A stretch of DNA of 36,277 nucleotides from Paenibacillus agaridevorans (GTDB lineage: Bacteria > Bacillota > Bacilli > Paenibacillales > Paenibacillaceae): assembly GCF_003112455.1 (NCBI RefSeq), contig NZ_BDQX01000403.1:327-36603 (forward strand), in the 5' to 3' direction. Positions within the stretch are counted from its first letter, which is position 1, and each line of letters opens with the position of its first letter. Both the position numbers and the translations under genes were made by a program. Below are positions 1 through 7,290 of this stretch, one piece after another. The notes beneath the pieces were generated by a model, which was not told the DNA's origin, did not search any database, and saw only the letters and a list, made by a program, of their open reading frames with translations.

Positions 1-1
1 T

Positions 2-556
2 GGATCCGGACACGGGCCGGGGCACGGTCATGAATCCGGACACGGCCATGGACCCGGGCACGGTCATGGACCTGGACACGGCCATGGACCGGGGCATGGA
101 CATGGACCGGGGCATGGACATGGACCAGGACACGGACACGGGCCTGGCTGGCATGGTCCTGGGCTAGGACCATGGGGCGGACCGGGCTTTTGGCCGCCAG
201 TCCCCCTTCCGATTCCTCTCCCCATTCCTGTTCCGGTATCGGGTCCAGGACCGTCAACTACCTCTGCGCCTCAAGCCTTCGTAACGGTTGTCATCAATGG
301 CGGGGCCGCGTTTCCGGGAGTGACAAACAGCTTCACGATTCCATATCGGCATGGACTTACGATCGGAAGAGCGCTTGCTTCGACAGGCTCTGTCGGCTTC
401 TCTGCTGACGACCAGATCGTCAGCATCGGCGGAGTTCCGATAAGCGGCAATGTCGGTTATCAGATCAAGCTGAACGGAAGAACCGTACCGGCAACATTAT
501 TAAATTACACGATTCAGCCTTCCGATACCGTTACATTAGAACTTTACGCATTATAA
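2..556 (+). CDS. His/Gly/Pro-rich surface protein with C-terminal beta-grasp-like domain (5' end missing)
   Basis: The frame is open from the left edge to a TAA at 554-556, leaving about 184 residues of a longer protein. The first 50 residues are almost only Gly, His and Pro, with 16 histidines and five perfect GPGHGH hexapeptides. A Pro-rich stretch follows (PVPLPIPLPIPVPV), which looks like an extended wall-spanning linker. The last 95 residues start with VTVVIN and contain GYQIKLNG and a final DTVTLELYAL strand. That pattern resembles the DUF4430/transcobalamin-C-like beta-grasp fold, but I assign it only by eye. The His repeats suggest metal (Ni, Zn, Cu) binding outside the cell; this is inference. 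The signal peptide or anchor would lie outside the window. A strong terminator follows at 631-678. Confidence 0.75.
   Translation, partial: GSGHGPGHGHESGHGHGPGHGHGPGHGHGPGHGHGPGHGHGPGHGHGPGWHGPGLGPWGGPGFWPPVPLPIPLPIPVPVSGPGPSTTSAPQAFVTVVINGGAAFPGVTNSFTIPYRHGLTIGRALASTGSVGFSADDQIVSIGGVPISGNVGYQIKLNGRTVPATLLNYTIQPSDTVTLELYAL
50..139 (+). repeat. Five 18-bp in-frame tandem repeats coding GPGHGH
   Basis: Five consecutive 18-bp units each encode Gly-Pro-Gly-His-Gly-His. They differ mostly at third codon positions (cat/cac, gga/ggg, ccg/ccc/cct/cca). The protein repeat is therefore conserved while the DNA drifts, which points to selection on the peptide. Less regular His-Gly units lie on both sides. 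Confidence 0.9.
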
Positions 557-630
557 GCCGCCATCCCGGCTGCTAACGTCTTTATCCTGCTAGTCATCTT
601 CCGCCAAGCAATTAGGGGCATTACACCAAA

Positions 631-678
631 CAGACGCCCCATCCTCCCAGTCAGGGTAGGATGGAGCGTCTGTTTTTT
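631..678 (+). terminator. Rho-independent terminator of the His-rich protein gene
   Basis: A 14-bp stem (631-644 pairing with 659-672, one C-A mismatch) with a 14-nt loop is followed by six T residues on the plus strand. Read on the minus strand the same hairpin is followed only by TTTGG, so it may also weakly end the oxidoreductase gene that stops at 739. Confidence 0.9.
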
Positions 679-738
679 CAATGCCTAATCGCTATGGCAG
701 TTGAAGTTGATCCCGACATGCTAACCGCATGTCCCCTC

Positions 739-1641
739 TTAAAGCTTCACCGACAACCCGCTAGCTCTGCTCTCTTCCGCCGCCTCAAGAAACCGGATGA
801 TCTCCACCGTCTCCGAAATCTCAACCGCGGGTTTCTTTGTCTGCAAGAAACGGATGACCTGCTCCAGCAAGCTGGCGTAAAAAGGTTTTGGCGCGGAACC
901 GACCTGGAAATAAACCGTCTCATCGCGGCGATGAATATGCGCACCGAACTCGTCATTGCCATTGAGATTGCCGCGTACCGTACCGATTCTCCCATCCCGC
1001 CATCTGCCTTTGATCAGCTCGAACTCTACCGTAGTTTCCACCGTTACTTCCTCGCAGCCAGGACCAAGGATGGCGTACAGCATCTCTGCTGCATGAATAC
1101 CATACCAAAAGTAATGAGACTGCGTAGCCTGAATATGCAGCGGACCAAAAGCTTCCGCTCCCGAGATTGAGGCCGCCGCTTCTCGACCAAGCTCCGCGCT
1201 AAGCGCGTCTGCGTACCGCAGCGAAGAAGAGCTCATGATCGGAACGCCGTTAACGTCGGCGATTAACGCGATTTCCTTGGCTTCGGATGTCGTTAACGCC
1301 AATGGTTTATCAACGAATACCGGCTTGCCGTACTTCGCGATGGCCCGGAATTGCTCCAGATGGACCCGTCCGTCGGCCGACTCCAGCATAATCGCGTCGC
1401 ACTCTTCCGCCACCTCTTCCAGCGAATCTGCGATACGTACACCGTATTGCTCCCGCAGCTCCACCGTATATCCCGCTACCCGATTGAAGCTGAGCGGGAA
1501 GTCCGGAGAGCCTCCCGGATACGCAGCGACAACTCGCCCGCCGGTCACATGATAGGGATGCGTTGCGTCATGCAACAGCTTGGTGAATATGGACACGTGA
1601 GAGGTATCGAGACCAATCATACCGATTCGAAGATTATTCAT
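739..1641 (-). CDS. Gfo/Idh/MocA family oxidoreductase
   Basis: This 300-residue protein has the two-domain layout of NAD(P)-dependent sugar or inositol dehydrogenases. The N-terminus (LRIGMIGLDTSHV) is a Rossmann start, though the usual GxGxxG is degenerate. The family motif EKP appears as VDKPLALT near residue 112. A YGIHAAEMLYAILGPG segment near residue 180 holds the His expected near the active site. Substrate cannot be told from sequence. The start codon ATG at 1641 overlaps the TGA of the SLH fragment upstream (ATGA), and an AAGGAG lies 13 nt before it, which is a long spacing. It is probably the last gene of the operon that starts with the zinc-ribbon protein. It has no obvious functional tie to the protease and SLH genes before it. 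Confidence 0.85.
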   Translation of the reverse strand: MNNLRIGMIGLDTSHVSIFTKLLHDATHPYHVTGGRVVAAYPGGSPDFPLSFNRVAGYTVELREQYGVRIADSLEEVAEECDAIMLESADGRVHLEQFRAIAKYGKPVFVDKPLALTTSEAKEIALIADVNGVPIMSSSSLRYADALSAELGREAAASISGAEAFGPLHIQATQSHYFWYGIHAAEMLYAILGPGCEEVTVETTVEFELIKGRWRDGRIGTVRGNLNGNDEFGAHIHRRDETVYFQVGSAPKPFYASLLEQVIRFLQTKKPAVEISETVEIIRFLEAAEESRASGLSVKL

Positions 1642-1892
1642 ACGTTTATGTTAACTCCTTCCCCCATATACGGCCTGAATATCGCCATCGCCCAATGATC
1701 GCTCGGCACGTCGGGCCAGAGAGGACCAGCATGAACATTTGGCTCTACGCCAAGCAACGCGTTGATCATAACAACCGCTTCGGCTCGTGTCAACGGCCGA
1801 TCCGGACGGAAGGTGCCGTCTTCATCCCCCCTCACGAGTCCGCTCGACTTCAAGCGCATTACGGCGTCGCTTGCCCAATAATGGCCCTCCAT
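1638..1892 (-). CDS. S-layer homology domain fragment, probably frameshifted remnant
   Basis: The 84-residue frame holds one good SLH repeat (HYWASDAVMRL, DGTFRPDRPLTRAEA) and the start of a second (WPDVPSDHWAMAI) that then breaks off. The frame is open further upstream to about 1982 and reads FSDKASFHG before the ATG, so the first SLH begins before any start codon. The ATG at 1892 has no convincing ribosome site. Near 1692 a one-base shift would read HWA followed by DIQAVY, the usual continuation of an SLH repeat, and would stop at a TAA overlapping the AAGGAG of the next gene. I read this as the C-terminal wall anchor of the protease upstream, split off by small indels. It could still be expressed through translational coupling. 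Sequencing error is an alternative. Confidence 0.55.
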   Translation of the reverse strand: MEGHYWASDAVMRLKSSGLVRGDEDGTFRPDRPLTRAEAVVMINALLGVEPNVHAGPLWPDVPSDHWAMAIFRPYMGEGVNINV

Positions 1893-1945
1893 ACCATGGA
1901 AGGATGCCTTATCGGAAAAAATCCGACTTGACGCGGGGCTCCAAA

Positions 1946-3061
1946 TTATTTGCGTATCGCCTTGCCTTTGCCGGAGATCAGCTTAAGCTGGTCGTTTTCG
2001 TAACCGATCCGATAGCTGACTTGATATTTGCTCAGTGCGTACTTGCCGTCCTTGCGTTCGTCGACGGATAAAATCGCCGTTACGGTCGCTTCGTTGTCCT
2101 CTGGAGAAGAGACGTGCGTATCGTCAATGACGACGTTACGAGTTGTCAAATATCCCTCGCGGAATTTGACATAGCTCGTCCCTTCCTTCCATCCTTCTCC
2201 AAGCAACGAATAAGCATACACGTAATCGCGATTGTTCAGACTGTCGTAATAATGTTTCACCAAATATTCCGCCATCTGATCCAGAGAAACATCTTGTTCT
2301 TTCTCATCGTGCGTCTCCACAACCTTCAGATTGGGAAGCCTGTCCATCGGCTGCCTGGACCATCCCTCTGCCATCGACAATACGTTCGAGATCGGTATGC
2401 TAAAGCCGATGCCTTCATCCTCCAGGCCCGCCGAATTAATCCCTAGCACGGCGCCGGTATTCATGTCGACAAGCGGACCTCCGCTGTTGCCGCGGGCGAT
2501 TGGAGCGGAGATTTGATACAAATCCTTGTACGTGTACGGCGCGATCTGGAAGCTTCGTCCGACGCCGCTTATAATGCCTGTCGTGACCGTGTTCTGGAAG
2601 CCCAGCGGGCTTCCGATCGCCATGACATCATCGCCGACTTCCCCGCGCTCATATCGCATCATGGACAGCGGCTGGGTGCCGACAAGCTCCTTCACCCGCA
2701 CAACCGCCACATCCGTTTCGGTGCTGATTCCGATAACCTCTCCATCGAGATCGCGCGCATCAGCCGTCTTCACTCGCACATGCCTGACTCCTTCCACGAC
2801 ATGGGCGTTCGTAATGAGATCTCCCTCGAGATTGTATAGAAAGCCGGAGCCCTGCAAGCCCGTTTCCGTCTCGATCATGACAACCATCTTCTGCGTTTCA
2901 AAAATAATATCCTTTAGCGACTTCTTTACTTCGCCTACGGCGATAAGCGGAGTGCCGTTTAATTGACCCGGCACTTGCTCGTTTACCGCGTAACCCGCAG
3001 CAGCGCCTCCCGCCAGAATAAGAAGGGAGCCGATGAGCGCAATCCGCCATTTGATTCCCAT
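1946..3061 (-). CDS. HtrA-like trypsin-family (S1C) serine protease, membrane-anchored, no PDZ domain
   Basis: Starting at the ATG at 3061 gives 371 residues. This start has AGGAG seven bases upstream, overlapping the TAA of the previous gene; an ATG at 3067 is too close to that site. An N-terminal membrane segment lies at residues 7-24. The catalytic triad is visible: His87 (TNAHVV), Asp117 (ETDVAVV) and Ser193 (GNSGGPL). The protease domain ends near residue 240. No PDZ follows, unlike typical HtrA/DegP. Instead there are about 100 residues (YLVKHYYDSLNNRDYVYAY, then YVKFREGY) that resemble an NTF2-like/SnoaL-type fold. A likely role is quality control or processing of exported proteins at the outer face of the membrane. 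An SLH fragment follows in another frame and may once have been its wall anchor. Confidence 0.85.
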   Translation of the reverse strand: MGIKWRIALIGSLLILAGGAAAGYAVNEQVPGQLNGTPLIAVGEVKKSLKDIIFETQKMVVMIETETGLQGSGFLYNLEGDLITNAHVVEGVRHVRVKTADARDLDGEVIGISTETDVAVVRVKELVGTQPLSMMRYERGEVGDDVMAIGSPLGFQNTVTTGIISGVGRSFQIAPYTYKDLYQISAPIARGNSGGPLVDMNTGAVLGINSAGLEDEGIGFSIPISNVLSMAEGWSRQPMDRLPNLKVVETHDEKEQDVSLDQMAEYLVKHYYDSLNNRDYVYAYSLLGEGWKEGTSYVKFREGYLTTRNVVIDDTHVSSPEDNEATVTAILSVDERKDGKYALSKYQVSYRIGYENDQLKLISGKGKAIRK

Positions 3062-3072
3062 GTCCATGCTCC

Positions 3073-4371
3073 TTAATCCAAATACCAAGTCTTATTATCG
3101 ATAACGGCAACGACATCCCCTTCATAAATGCCGCTCACTGTCGCCGTAAATGTCATCTCTTCGCCCGGTTCGATATATTCCGGCGTTGCGCTCGCCGTTC
3201 CGCTTCCCAGCACTTCACCGGTTGAACTCTTAACGGAATAAGTAATTTCGACGTTATAAATCGGTCTTGTCGCTTTGTTTCTGAGCTTGCCGACAACCGA
3301 AAGGTCGCCGAAATCATCCAACGAATGATCAATGCTTATGACCTCGATCGCGTCCGTCTGATTAATCAAATCTTCCTCCGCCGCGTTTTCCATCGCCTGC
3401 TGAATTCGAAGCTGCTCCGCTTGCTCATAAGCATGTTTCTCTTGCTTGACGCGCTCCTTCAGAGCTAGCAGCTCCACATCCTCCTTTGCCCAAGTCAACG
3501 CTTTGTCGCAGGCTGACAACGCACCGGAGAAGTTTTTTCGCTGGAGCAAATACTCCGTTTCGGCAATCGTTATCTTCCGTATACTGGCCAGGATAAGAGC
3601 GCGAAGCTCCTCCGCCTCCTGCCCGATCAAGCCGTTCACGACGTTCAACATTTCTCCGTGCTCCTCGATCGTCGTCAAGGCGGTCAGATCGCCGGCCAGC
3701 TCCAGCAGTGTAAGCTCCATGGAAAAGCCGTCCGCCTTCTCCTTAAGCTTGTCGTAGATAGGCTCCTTGTGTCCGTTCAGCTCGGACTTCAGATGCTCGA
3801 GCTCGCTCAGGGCAACCTCCGCATCGCCTTTGTCCAACCTTTGCCGAATTTCAACGGACAGTCGCTCGAGCTCCGCCGCATGATGAACCGTTTCGTTATC
3901 GTCGATAATCGCGCGAAAATCCGGCCGGGCTCTTATCGCTTGCTCGAGCAGCGCGATCGCCTCGTCGTACTGCCCGCCCAAGGCTGCCGCCCTTGCTTCG
4001 ACCTGCAGCCGCAGCACGTCTTCGTTCGTTTTCAGTTCATGCTTGTAGAACAGGAAAAGCCCCGAAGAAACGACAAGAACCAGCGCCGCGAGTCCGAAGA
4101 AGACGGGCCAGAGCGTCTCGCGCTTTCGTACGGCTTGCGTTCCTTCCATCGTCTCGACGTCTCCCGGGAACTTCGTCTCTTTCGTATCGATCCGATTCCC
4201 GTCCGCTATTTCCAGCGATGCCGCACTCTCCTGCTCCGCCAATCCGACCGCGCCGTGATCCCCTTGCTCCGCTTGAATCGTTATGGCATGAAGCCTTCTT
4301 CCGCATTGGCTGCAGAACCGTGCATCCCTTGCGTAGCTTCTTATACATTGATGGCAATACAAGTAAGTCAT
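3073..4371 (-). CDS. Zinc-ribbon, single-pass membrane protein with TPR-like region and FxLYD-type C-terminus
   Basis: This 432-residue protein starts with a zinc ribbon (Cys6, Cys9, Cys20, Cys23), then has an acidic linker and a membrane helix at about 87-109. A long helical region (about 115-340) rich in E, L, A and K looks like coiled coil or TPR repeats. The last 90 residues (VVGKLRNKATRPIYNVEITYSV, with EPGEEMTF) fit the FxLYD domain. The ribbon would be cytosolic and the rest outside. The gene ends one helix-turn before the HtrA-like gene, so the two probably work together at the envelope. Start choice is uncertain: the ATG at 4371 lies inside a GGGAGATGA element that looks like a ribosome site. 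A TTG nine bases further in, at the fourth codon, has better spacing. Confidence 0.8.
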   Translation of the reverse strand: MTYLYCHQCIRSYARDARFCSQCGRRLHAITIQAEQGDHGAVGLAEQESAASLEIADGNRIDTKETKFPGDVETMEGTQAVRKRETLWPVFFGLAALVLVVSSGLFLFYKHELKTNEDVLRLQVEARAAALGGQYDEAIALLEQAIRARPDFRAIIDDNETVHHAAELERLSVEIRQRLDKGDAEVALSELEHLKSELNGHKEPIYDKLKEKADGFSMELTLLELAGDLTALTTIEEHGEMLNVVNGLIGQEAEELRALILASIRKITIAETEYLLQRKNFSGALSACDKALTWAKEDVELLALKERVKQEKHAYEQAEQLRIQQAMENAAEEDLINQTDAIEVISIDHSLDDFGDLSVVGKLRNKATRPIYNVEITYSVKSSTGEVLGSGTASATPEYIEPGEEMTFTATVSGIYEGDVVAVIDNKTWYLD

Positions 4372-4485
4372 CTCCCAGCCCAGTAACTCTCTCTATCTCT
4401 CTATTCTAGCTCAAACAGTAAAAAATCACCATTTCAAAATAGTGGCAGGCTATCGACTCAGCGTTCTCCCTGCAGCCTGCCGCAA

Positions 4486-4528
4486 CAAGGCGAAACGGCT
4501 GCGGCTTCCTTTGGCGGCGGGACGCGTT
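4486..4528 (+). repeat. Dispersed intergenic repeat, copy A
   Basis: These 43 bases match 14137-14179 at 36 of 43 positions in the same orientation. Both copies lie between genes and share GAAACGGCT and TTTGGCGGCG blocks. The GAAACG and CGCGTT ends can form an imperfect hairpin. This looks like a short genome-wide repeat family, with two copies seen here. Confidence 0.6.
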
Positions 4529-4560
4529 CTGTTCATTTTTTTTGCAAAAAGACAGCCGAC

Positions 4561-4628
4561 GCGGCGCTGAGCCATGAGCGACTGTCTCTTTAAGTGCGAG
4601 TTCAAAACTTCCATGGCTTAGAGGCCGC
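4561..4628. repeat. Imperfect inverted repeat within the 4372-4700 gap
   Basis: GCGGC and AGCCATG on the left (4561-4578) pair with CATGGCT and GCCGC on the right (4608-4628), with small bulges. A second inverted pair, CGACTGTCT (4579-4587) and AGACAGTCG (4681-4689), is nested with it, and AGACAG-CGAC also recurs directly near 4549. The gap from 4372 to 4700 holds no convincing gene; an 86-codon minus-strand frame across it resembles nothing and contains the repeats. The structure may be a decayed MITE or part of the end of galU transcription, which has no clear T-tract terminator. Confidence 0.45.
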
Positions 4629-4700
4629 AGCCTGTAACGAGTCTTCGAGAAAGACACTGTACACACAGTCTTATTCTCTTAGACAGTCGACCGAGCCGTT

Positions 4701-5588
4701 TTAAGATTCCTTCGGCAAGCCCAGACTCTCCAGCATATAACGCCTCACGTCCGCGGACAAATCATCCCGCTCCAAAGCGAAATCGATCGTCGCTTGCACG
4801 AAGCCCAGCTTGTCGCCGACATCGTGCCTGCGGCCATCGAAGCGGAATGCCGTCAGCGAAGACAATCGGTTCAGCTCTTGCAAGCTGTCGGTCAATTGAA
4901 TTTCTCCCCCTTTGCCAGGCTTCGCGGCTTCCAGCAAGCCAAAGATGGACGGATGCAGCACGTAACGTCCCACTACCGCATAATTGGATGGCGCTTGACC
5001 TGGCGCCGGCTTCTCGATAATATTTTTAACCCTGGCTACTCGGCTCCCTTGCTCGATGTCCACGATACCGTATTTATGAGTCTGATCCCAGGGCACTTCC
5101 ATAACCGCTACAACGGATGATTGCTCCTGCTCGTAAATTTCAATCATTTGCTTCAGGCAAGGCGGGTTCGAGGTCAAAATGTCGTCGCCGAGCAGTACCG
5201 CAAACGGTTCGTCCGCGACGAACCTGCGAGCGCACAATACGGCATGCCCAAGCCCGAGCGGCTCCTTTTGCCTGACATAATAAATATCCGCGAGCTGCGA
5301 AATTTCTTTGACGATGGCAAGCATCGTCTCGTTATTGCGCGCTTCCAGCTCCGCCTCCAGCTCGAATGACTTGTCGAAGTGATCCTCGATCGCACGCTTG
5401 TGCCGGCCGCTTACGATGACGATGCTGTCGATCCCGGAACGAACGGCTTCCTCTACAATGTATTGAATGGCCGGCTTGTCGATCAGCGGCAGCATCTCTT
5501 TGGGCTGCGCTTTCGTTGCCGGCAGGAACCGCGTGCCGAGTCCTCCCGCAGGTATGACGGCTTTCCGGATTGATGTACTCATACGCAA
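4701..5588 (-). CDS. galU: UTP-glucose-1-phosphate uridylyltransferase
   Basis: The enzyme makes UDP-glucose from UTP and glucose-1-phosphate in the cytosol, feeding glycolipid, teichoic-acid and exopolysaccharide synthesis. The 295 residues match the family length. The nucleotide-binding start is PAGGLGTRFLPATKAQPKEM, followed by PLIDKPAIQYIVEEA, and LLGDDIL carries the metal-binding Asp region. KYGIVDIE, IIEKP and GGEIQLTD are also typical. The start is TTG at 5588, seven bases after AGAGGAG; an ATG six bases downstream is the alternative. It is divergent from trxB, with a candidate promoter at 5650-5679. No sugar or polymer genes are next to it. Confidence 0.95.
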   Translation of the reverse strand: MRMSTSIRKAVIPAGGLGTRFLPATKAQPKEMLPLIDKPAIQYIVEEAVRSGIDSIVIVSGRHKRAIEDHFDKSFELEAELEARNNETMLAIVKEISQLADIYYVRQKEPLGLGHAVLCARRFVADEPFAVLLGDDILTSNPPCLKQMIEIYEQEQSSVVAVMEVPWDQTHKYGIVDIEQGSRVARVKNIIEKPAPGQAPSNYAVVGRYVLHPSIFGLLEAAKPGKGGEIQLTDSLQELNRLSSLTAFRFDGRRHDVGDKLGFVQATIDFALERDDLSADVRRYMLESLGLPKES

Positions 5589-5649
5589 TTCGCTGCTCCT
5601 CTCTTAAAGACGGTTGCGACTGGCAATCAACGTCTTATTCTCTGTCTCC

Positions 5650-5679
5650 ATCATACTCGTTTTGGGATGAAATCGCCAA
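5650..5679 (-). promoter_or_regulatory. Candidate sigma-A promoter of galU
   Basis: On the minus strand TTGGCG is followed after 18 bases by TATGAT, about 60 bases upstream of the galU start. The match to TTGACA/TATAAT is 4/6 and 5/6. Confidence 0.4.
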
Positions 5680-5748
5680 TCCGAAGCCGTGAATTTTGAC
5701 GGCTCGATCCATTCTATCGCAGGTAAGATGAAGGTTAGATGAACTGTA

Positions 5749-5777
5749 TTGACTTATGTTACAGTTTGTAATAATTT
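5749..5777 (+). promoter_or_regulatory. Candidate sigma-A promoter of trxB
   Basis: TTGACT, a 17-base spacer and TAATTT lie about 60 bases upstream of the trxB start. This is the best promoter-like pair in the galU-trxB gap. Confidence 0.5.
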
Positions 5778-5838
5778 TAATGTAACACTTGCGCAAAAAC
5801 GCGCGAAAAGAGAGAACATCATACTGGAGGTAACGATT

Positions 5839-6783
5839 ATGCACAAAACCATTATTATCGGAACAGGTCCTGCAGGCTTGACTGCGGCCATCTATCTCGC
5901 CCGCGCCAACATGGAGCCCCTCGTCATCGAGGGCTGGCAGCCTGGCGGCCAGTTGACGACAACAACGGAGGTCGAAAACTTTCCCGGTTTCCCGGATGGC
6001 ATCCTTGGAAGCGAGTTAATGGACAATATGCGAAAACAAGCGCAGAAGTTCGGCGCTACGTTCAAGATGGGCTCCGTCAAGAGCGTCGACTTCGGCAAGC
6101 GGCCTTATACGCTTGAAGTTGAAGGACTTGGGCAACTGCAAGCAGAATCCATCATTATCTCGACAGGCGCGTCCGCCAAGTATCTCGGCATTCCCGGAGA
6201 GCAGGATAATATCGGTCGCGGCGTCAGTACTTGCGCCACTTGCGACGGCTTCTTCTTCCGCGGCAAAAAGCTGATCGTCATCGGCGGCGGCGACTCCGCC
6301 ATGGAGGAAGCAAGCTTCTTGACCCGCTTCGCCACCGAGGTTCGCGTCGTAAACCGTCGCGAGGAGCTGCGCGCTTCGAAAATCATGCAGGATCGCGCCC
6401 GCTCCAACGAGAAGGTAGCCTGGAGCCTGAACCGTACGCCGCTGGAAGTCGTAGCCGGCGAGAACGGACTGCAAGGCCTGAAGGTCCGTAACAACGAGAC
6501 CGGCGAAGAAGAGCTGCTGGAAGCGGACGGCGTATTTGTCGCCATCGGCCACACGCCGAATACAGGCTTCCTTGGCGGACAGATCGAGACGGATGCTCAA
6601 GGCTACATTTTGGTGAAGCCGGGCACTTCCGCGACGAACATTCCCGGCGTGTTTGCTTGCGGCGACGTGCAGGATACCACCTATCGCCAAGCGATCACGG
6701 CCGCTGGCAGCGGTTGTATGGCCGCTTTGGACTGCGAACGTTACCTCGAAGCGCAGGCCCACGAAGCTGCGGCGCTCGTTTAA
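5839..6783 (+). CDS. trxB: Thioredoxin-disulfide reductase
   Basis: This FAD enzyme passes electrons from NADPH to thioredoxin in the cytosol. The 314-residue length is normal. It shows the FAD-binding GTGPAGLTAAIYLAR near the start, the redox motif CATC at Cys132/Cys135, and the NADPH-binding GGGDSAMEEA. IGHTPNT and the closing FACGDVQD are also in place. The ATG at 5839 follows a TGGAGG with good spacing; the frame is open further upstream, but only through the promoter. It is transcribed alone and ends in a strong terminator at 6819-6862. Confidence 0.96.
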   Translation: MHKTIIIGTGPAGLTAAIYLARANMEPLVIEGWQPGGQLTTTTEVENFPGFPDGILGSELMDNMRKQAQKFGATFKMGSVKSVDFGKRPYTLEVEGLGQLQAESIIISTGASAKYLGIPGEQDNIGRGVSTCATCDGFFFRGKKLIVIGGGDSAMEEASFLTRFATEVRVVNRREELRASKIMQDRARSNEKVAWSLNRTPLEVVAGENGLQGLKVRNNETGEEELLEADGVFVAIGHTPNTGFLGGQIETDAQGYILVKPGTSATNIPGVFACGDVQDTTYRQAITAAGSGCMAALDCERYLEAQAHEAAALV

Positions 6784-6818
6784 TTTTCGGATTCGCGTCG
6801 GCTCGGACTTATCCAGGG

Positions 6819-6862
6819 AAGGATGCAACCTCGGCTTTAATGCGGAGGGTGCATCCTTTTTT
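6819..6862 (+). terminator. Rho-independent terminator of trxB
   Basis: AAGGATGCA (6819-6827) pairs with TGCATCCTT (6850-6858), extended inward by a CCTC/GAGG pairing, and six Ts follow. The position 36 bases after the trxB stop fits. Confidence 0.9.
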
Positions 6863-6901
6863 CGTGCTCGTACAACTACCCTTCCACACCACCATCGCCC
6901 C

Positions 6902-7213
6902 CGCCTGCCTGCGCCCCATTGTACTCGCTTTTTCATACCCATTCGCTCGTCACCGCCTGCCAACGCCCCATTGTGCTCGCTTTTTCATACCCATTCGCTC
7001 GTCCACGCCTGCCAGCGCTCCATTGTACTCGCTTTTTCATACACATTCGCTCGTCACCGCCTGCCAGCGCTCCATTGTACTCGCTTTTTCATACCCATTC
7101 GCTCGTCCCCGCCTGCCAGCGCCCCATTGTACTCGCTTATTCATACACATTCGCTCGTCCCCGCCTGCCAGCGCCCTAATGTACTCGCTTTTTCATACTC
7201 ATCCGCTCGTCCC
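6902..7213. repeat. Minisatellite: six tandem copies of a 52-bp unit
   Basis: Units start at 6902, 6954, 7006, 7058, 7110 and 7162, exactly 52 bases apart. Each has the order CGCCTGCCAGCGC, CATTGTACTCGC, TTTTTCATAC, CATTCGCTCGTC with a few substitutions. Because 52 is not a multiple of three, the same peptide is read in three phases. All three plus-strand frames stay open, which makes long frames that I do not accept as genes. The array lies between the trxB terminator and the dps regulatory region; together they fill the 700-base gap between the two genes. Confidence 0.95.
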
Positions 7214-7275
7214 CATAACGTTACACGGCTAGCAAATACAATTACGGCCAACAGCCTTGACATTTCGCTTTTAAT

Positions 7276-7290
7276 TTGTAATAATTATAA
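7276..7290 (+). promoter_or_regulatory. PerR-type (Fur family) box upstream of dps
   Basis: TTGTAATAATTATAA matches the Bacillus PerR consensus TTATAATNATTATAA at all but one defined position. A TATAAT at 7309-7314 could be the -10 of a promoter whose -35 region overlaps the box. That placement fits repression by PerR with Fe/Mn until peroxide inactivates it. The 5' leader to dps would then be about 170 bases. Confidence 0.6.

Noticed and set aside
4406-4666. 86-codon minus-strand frame in the galU/zinc-ribbon gap
   Set aside because: It resembles no protein, lacks a good ribosome site and consists largely of inverted repeats.
6016-6963. 315-codon minus-strand frame opposite trxB
   Set aside because: It is antisense to a certain gene, starts inside the minisatellite and has no recognisable domain.
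6902-7213. CRISPR array
   Set aside because: The whole 52-base unit is conserved, with no variable spacers, and no cas genes are present.
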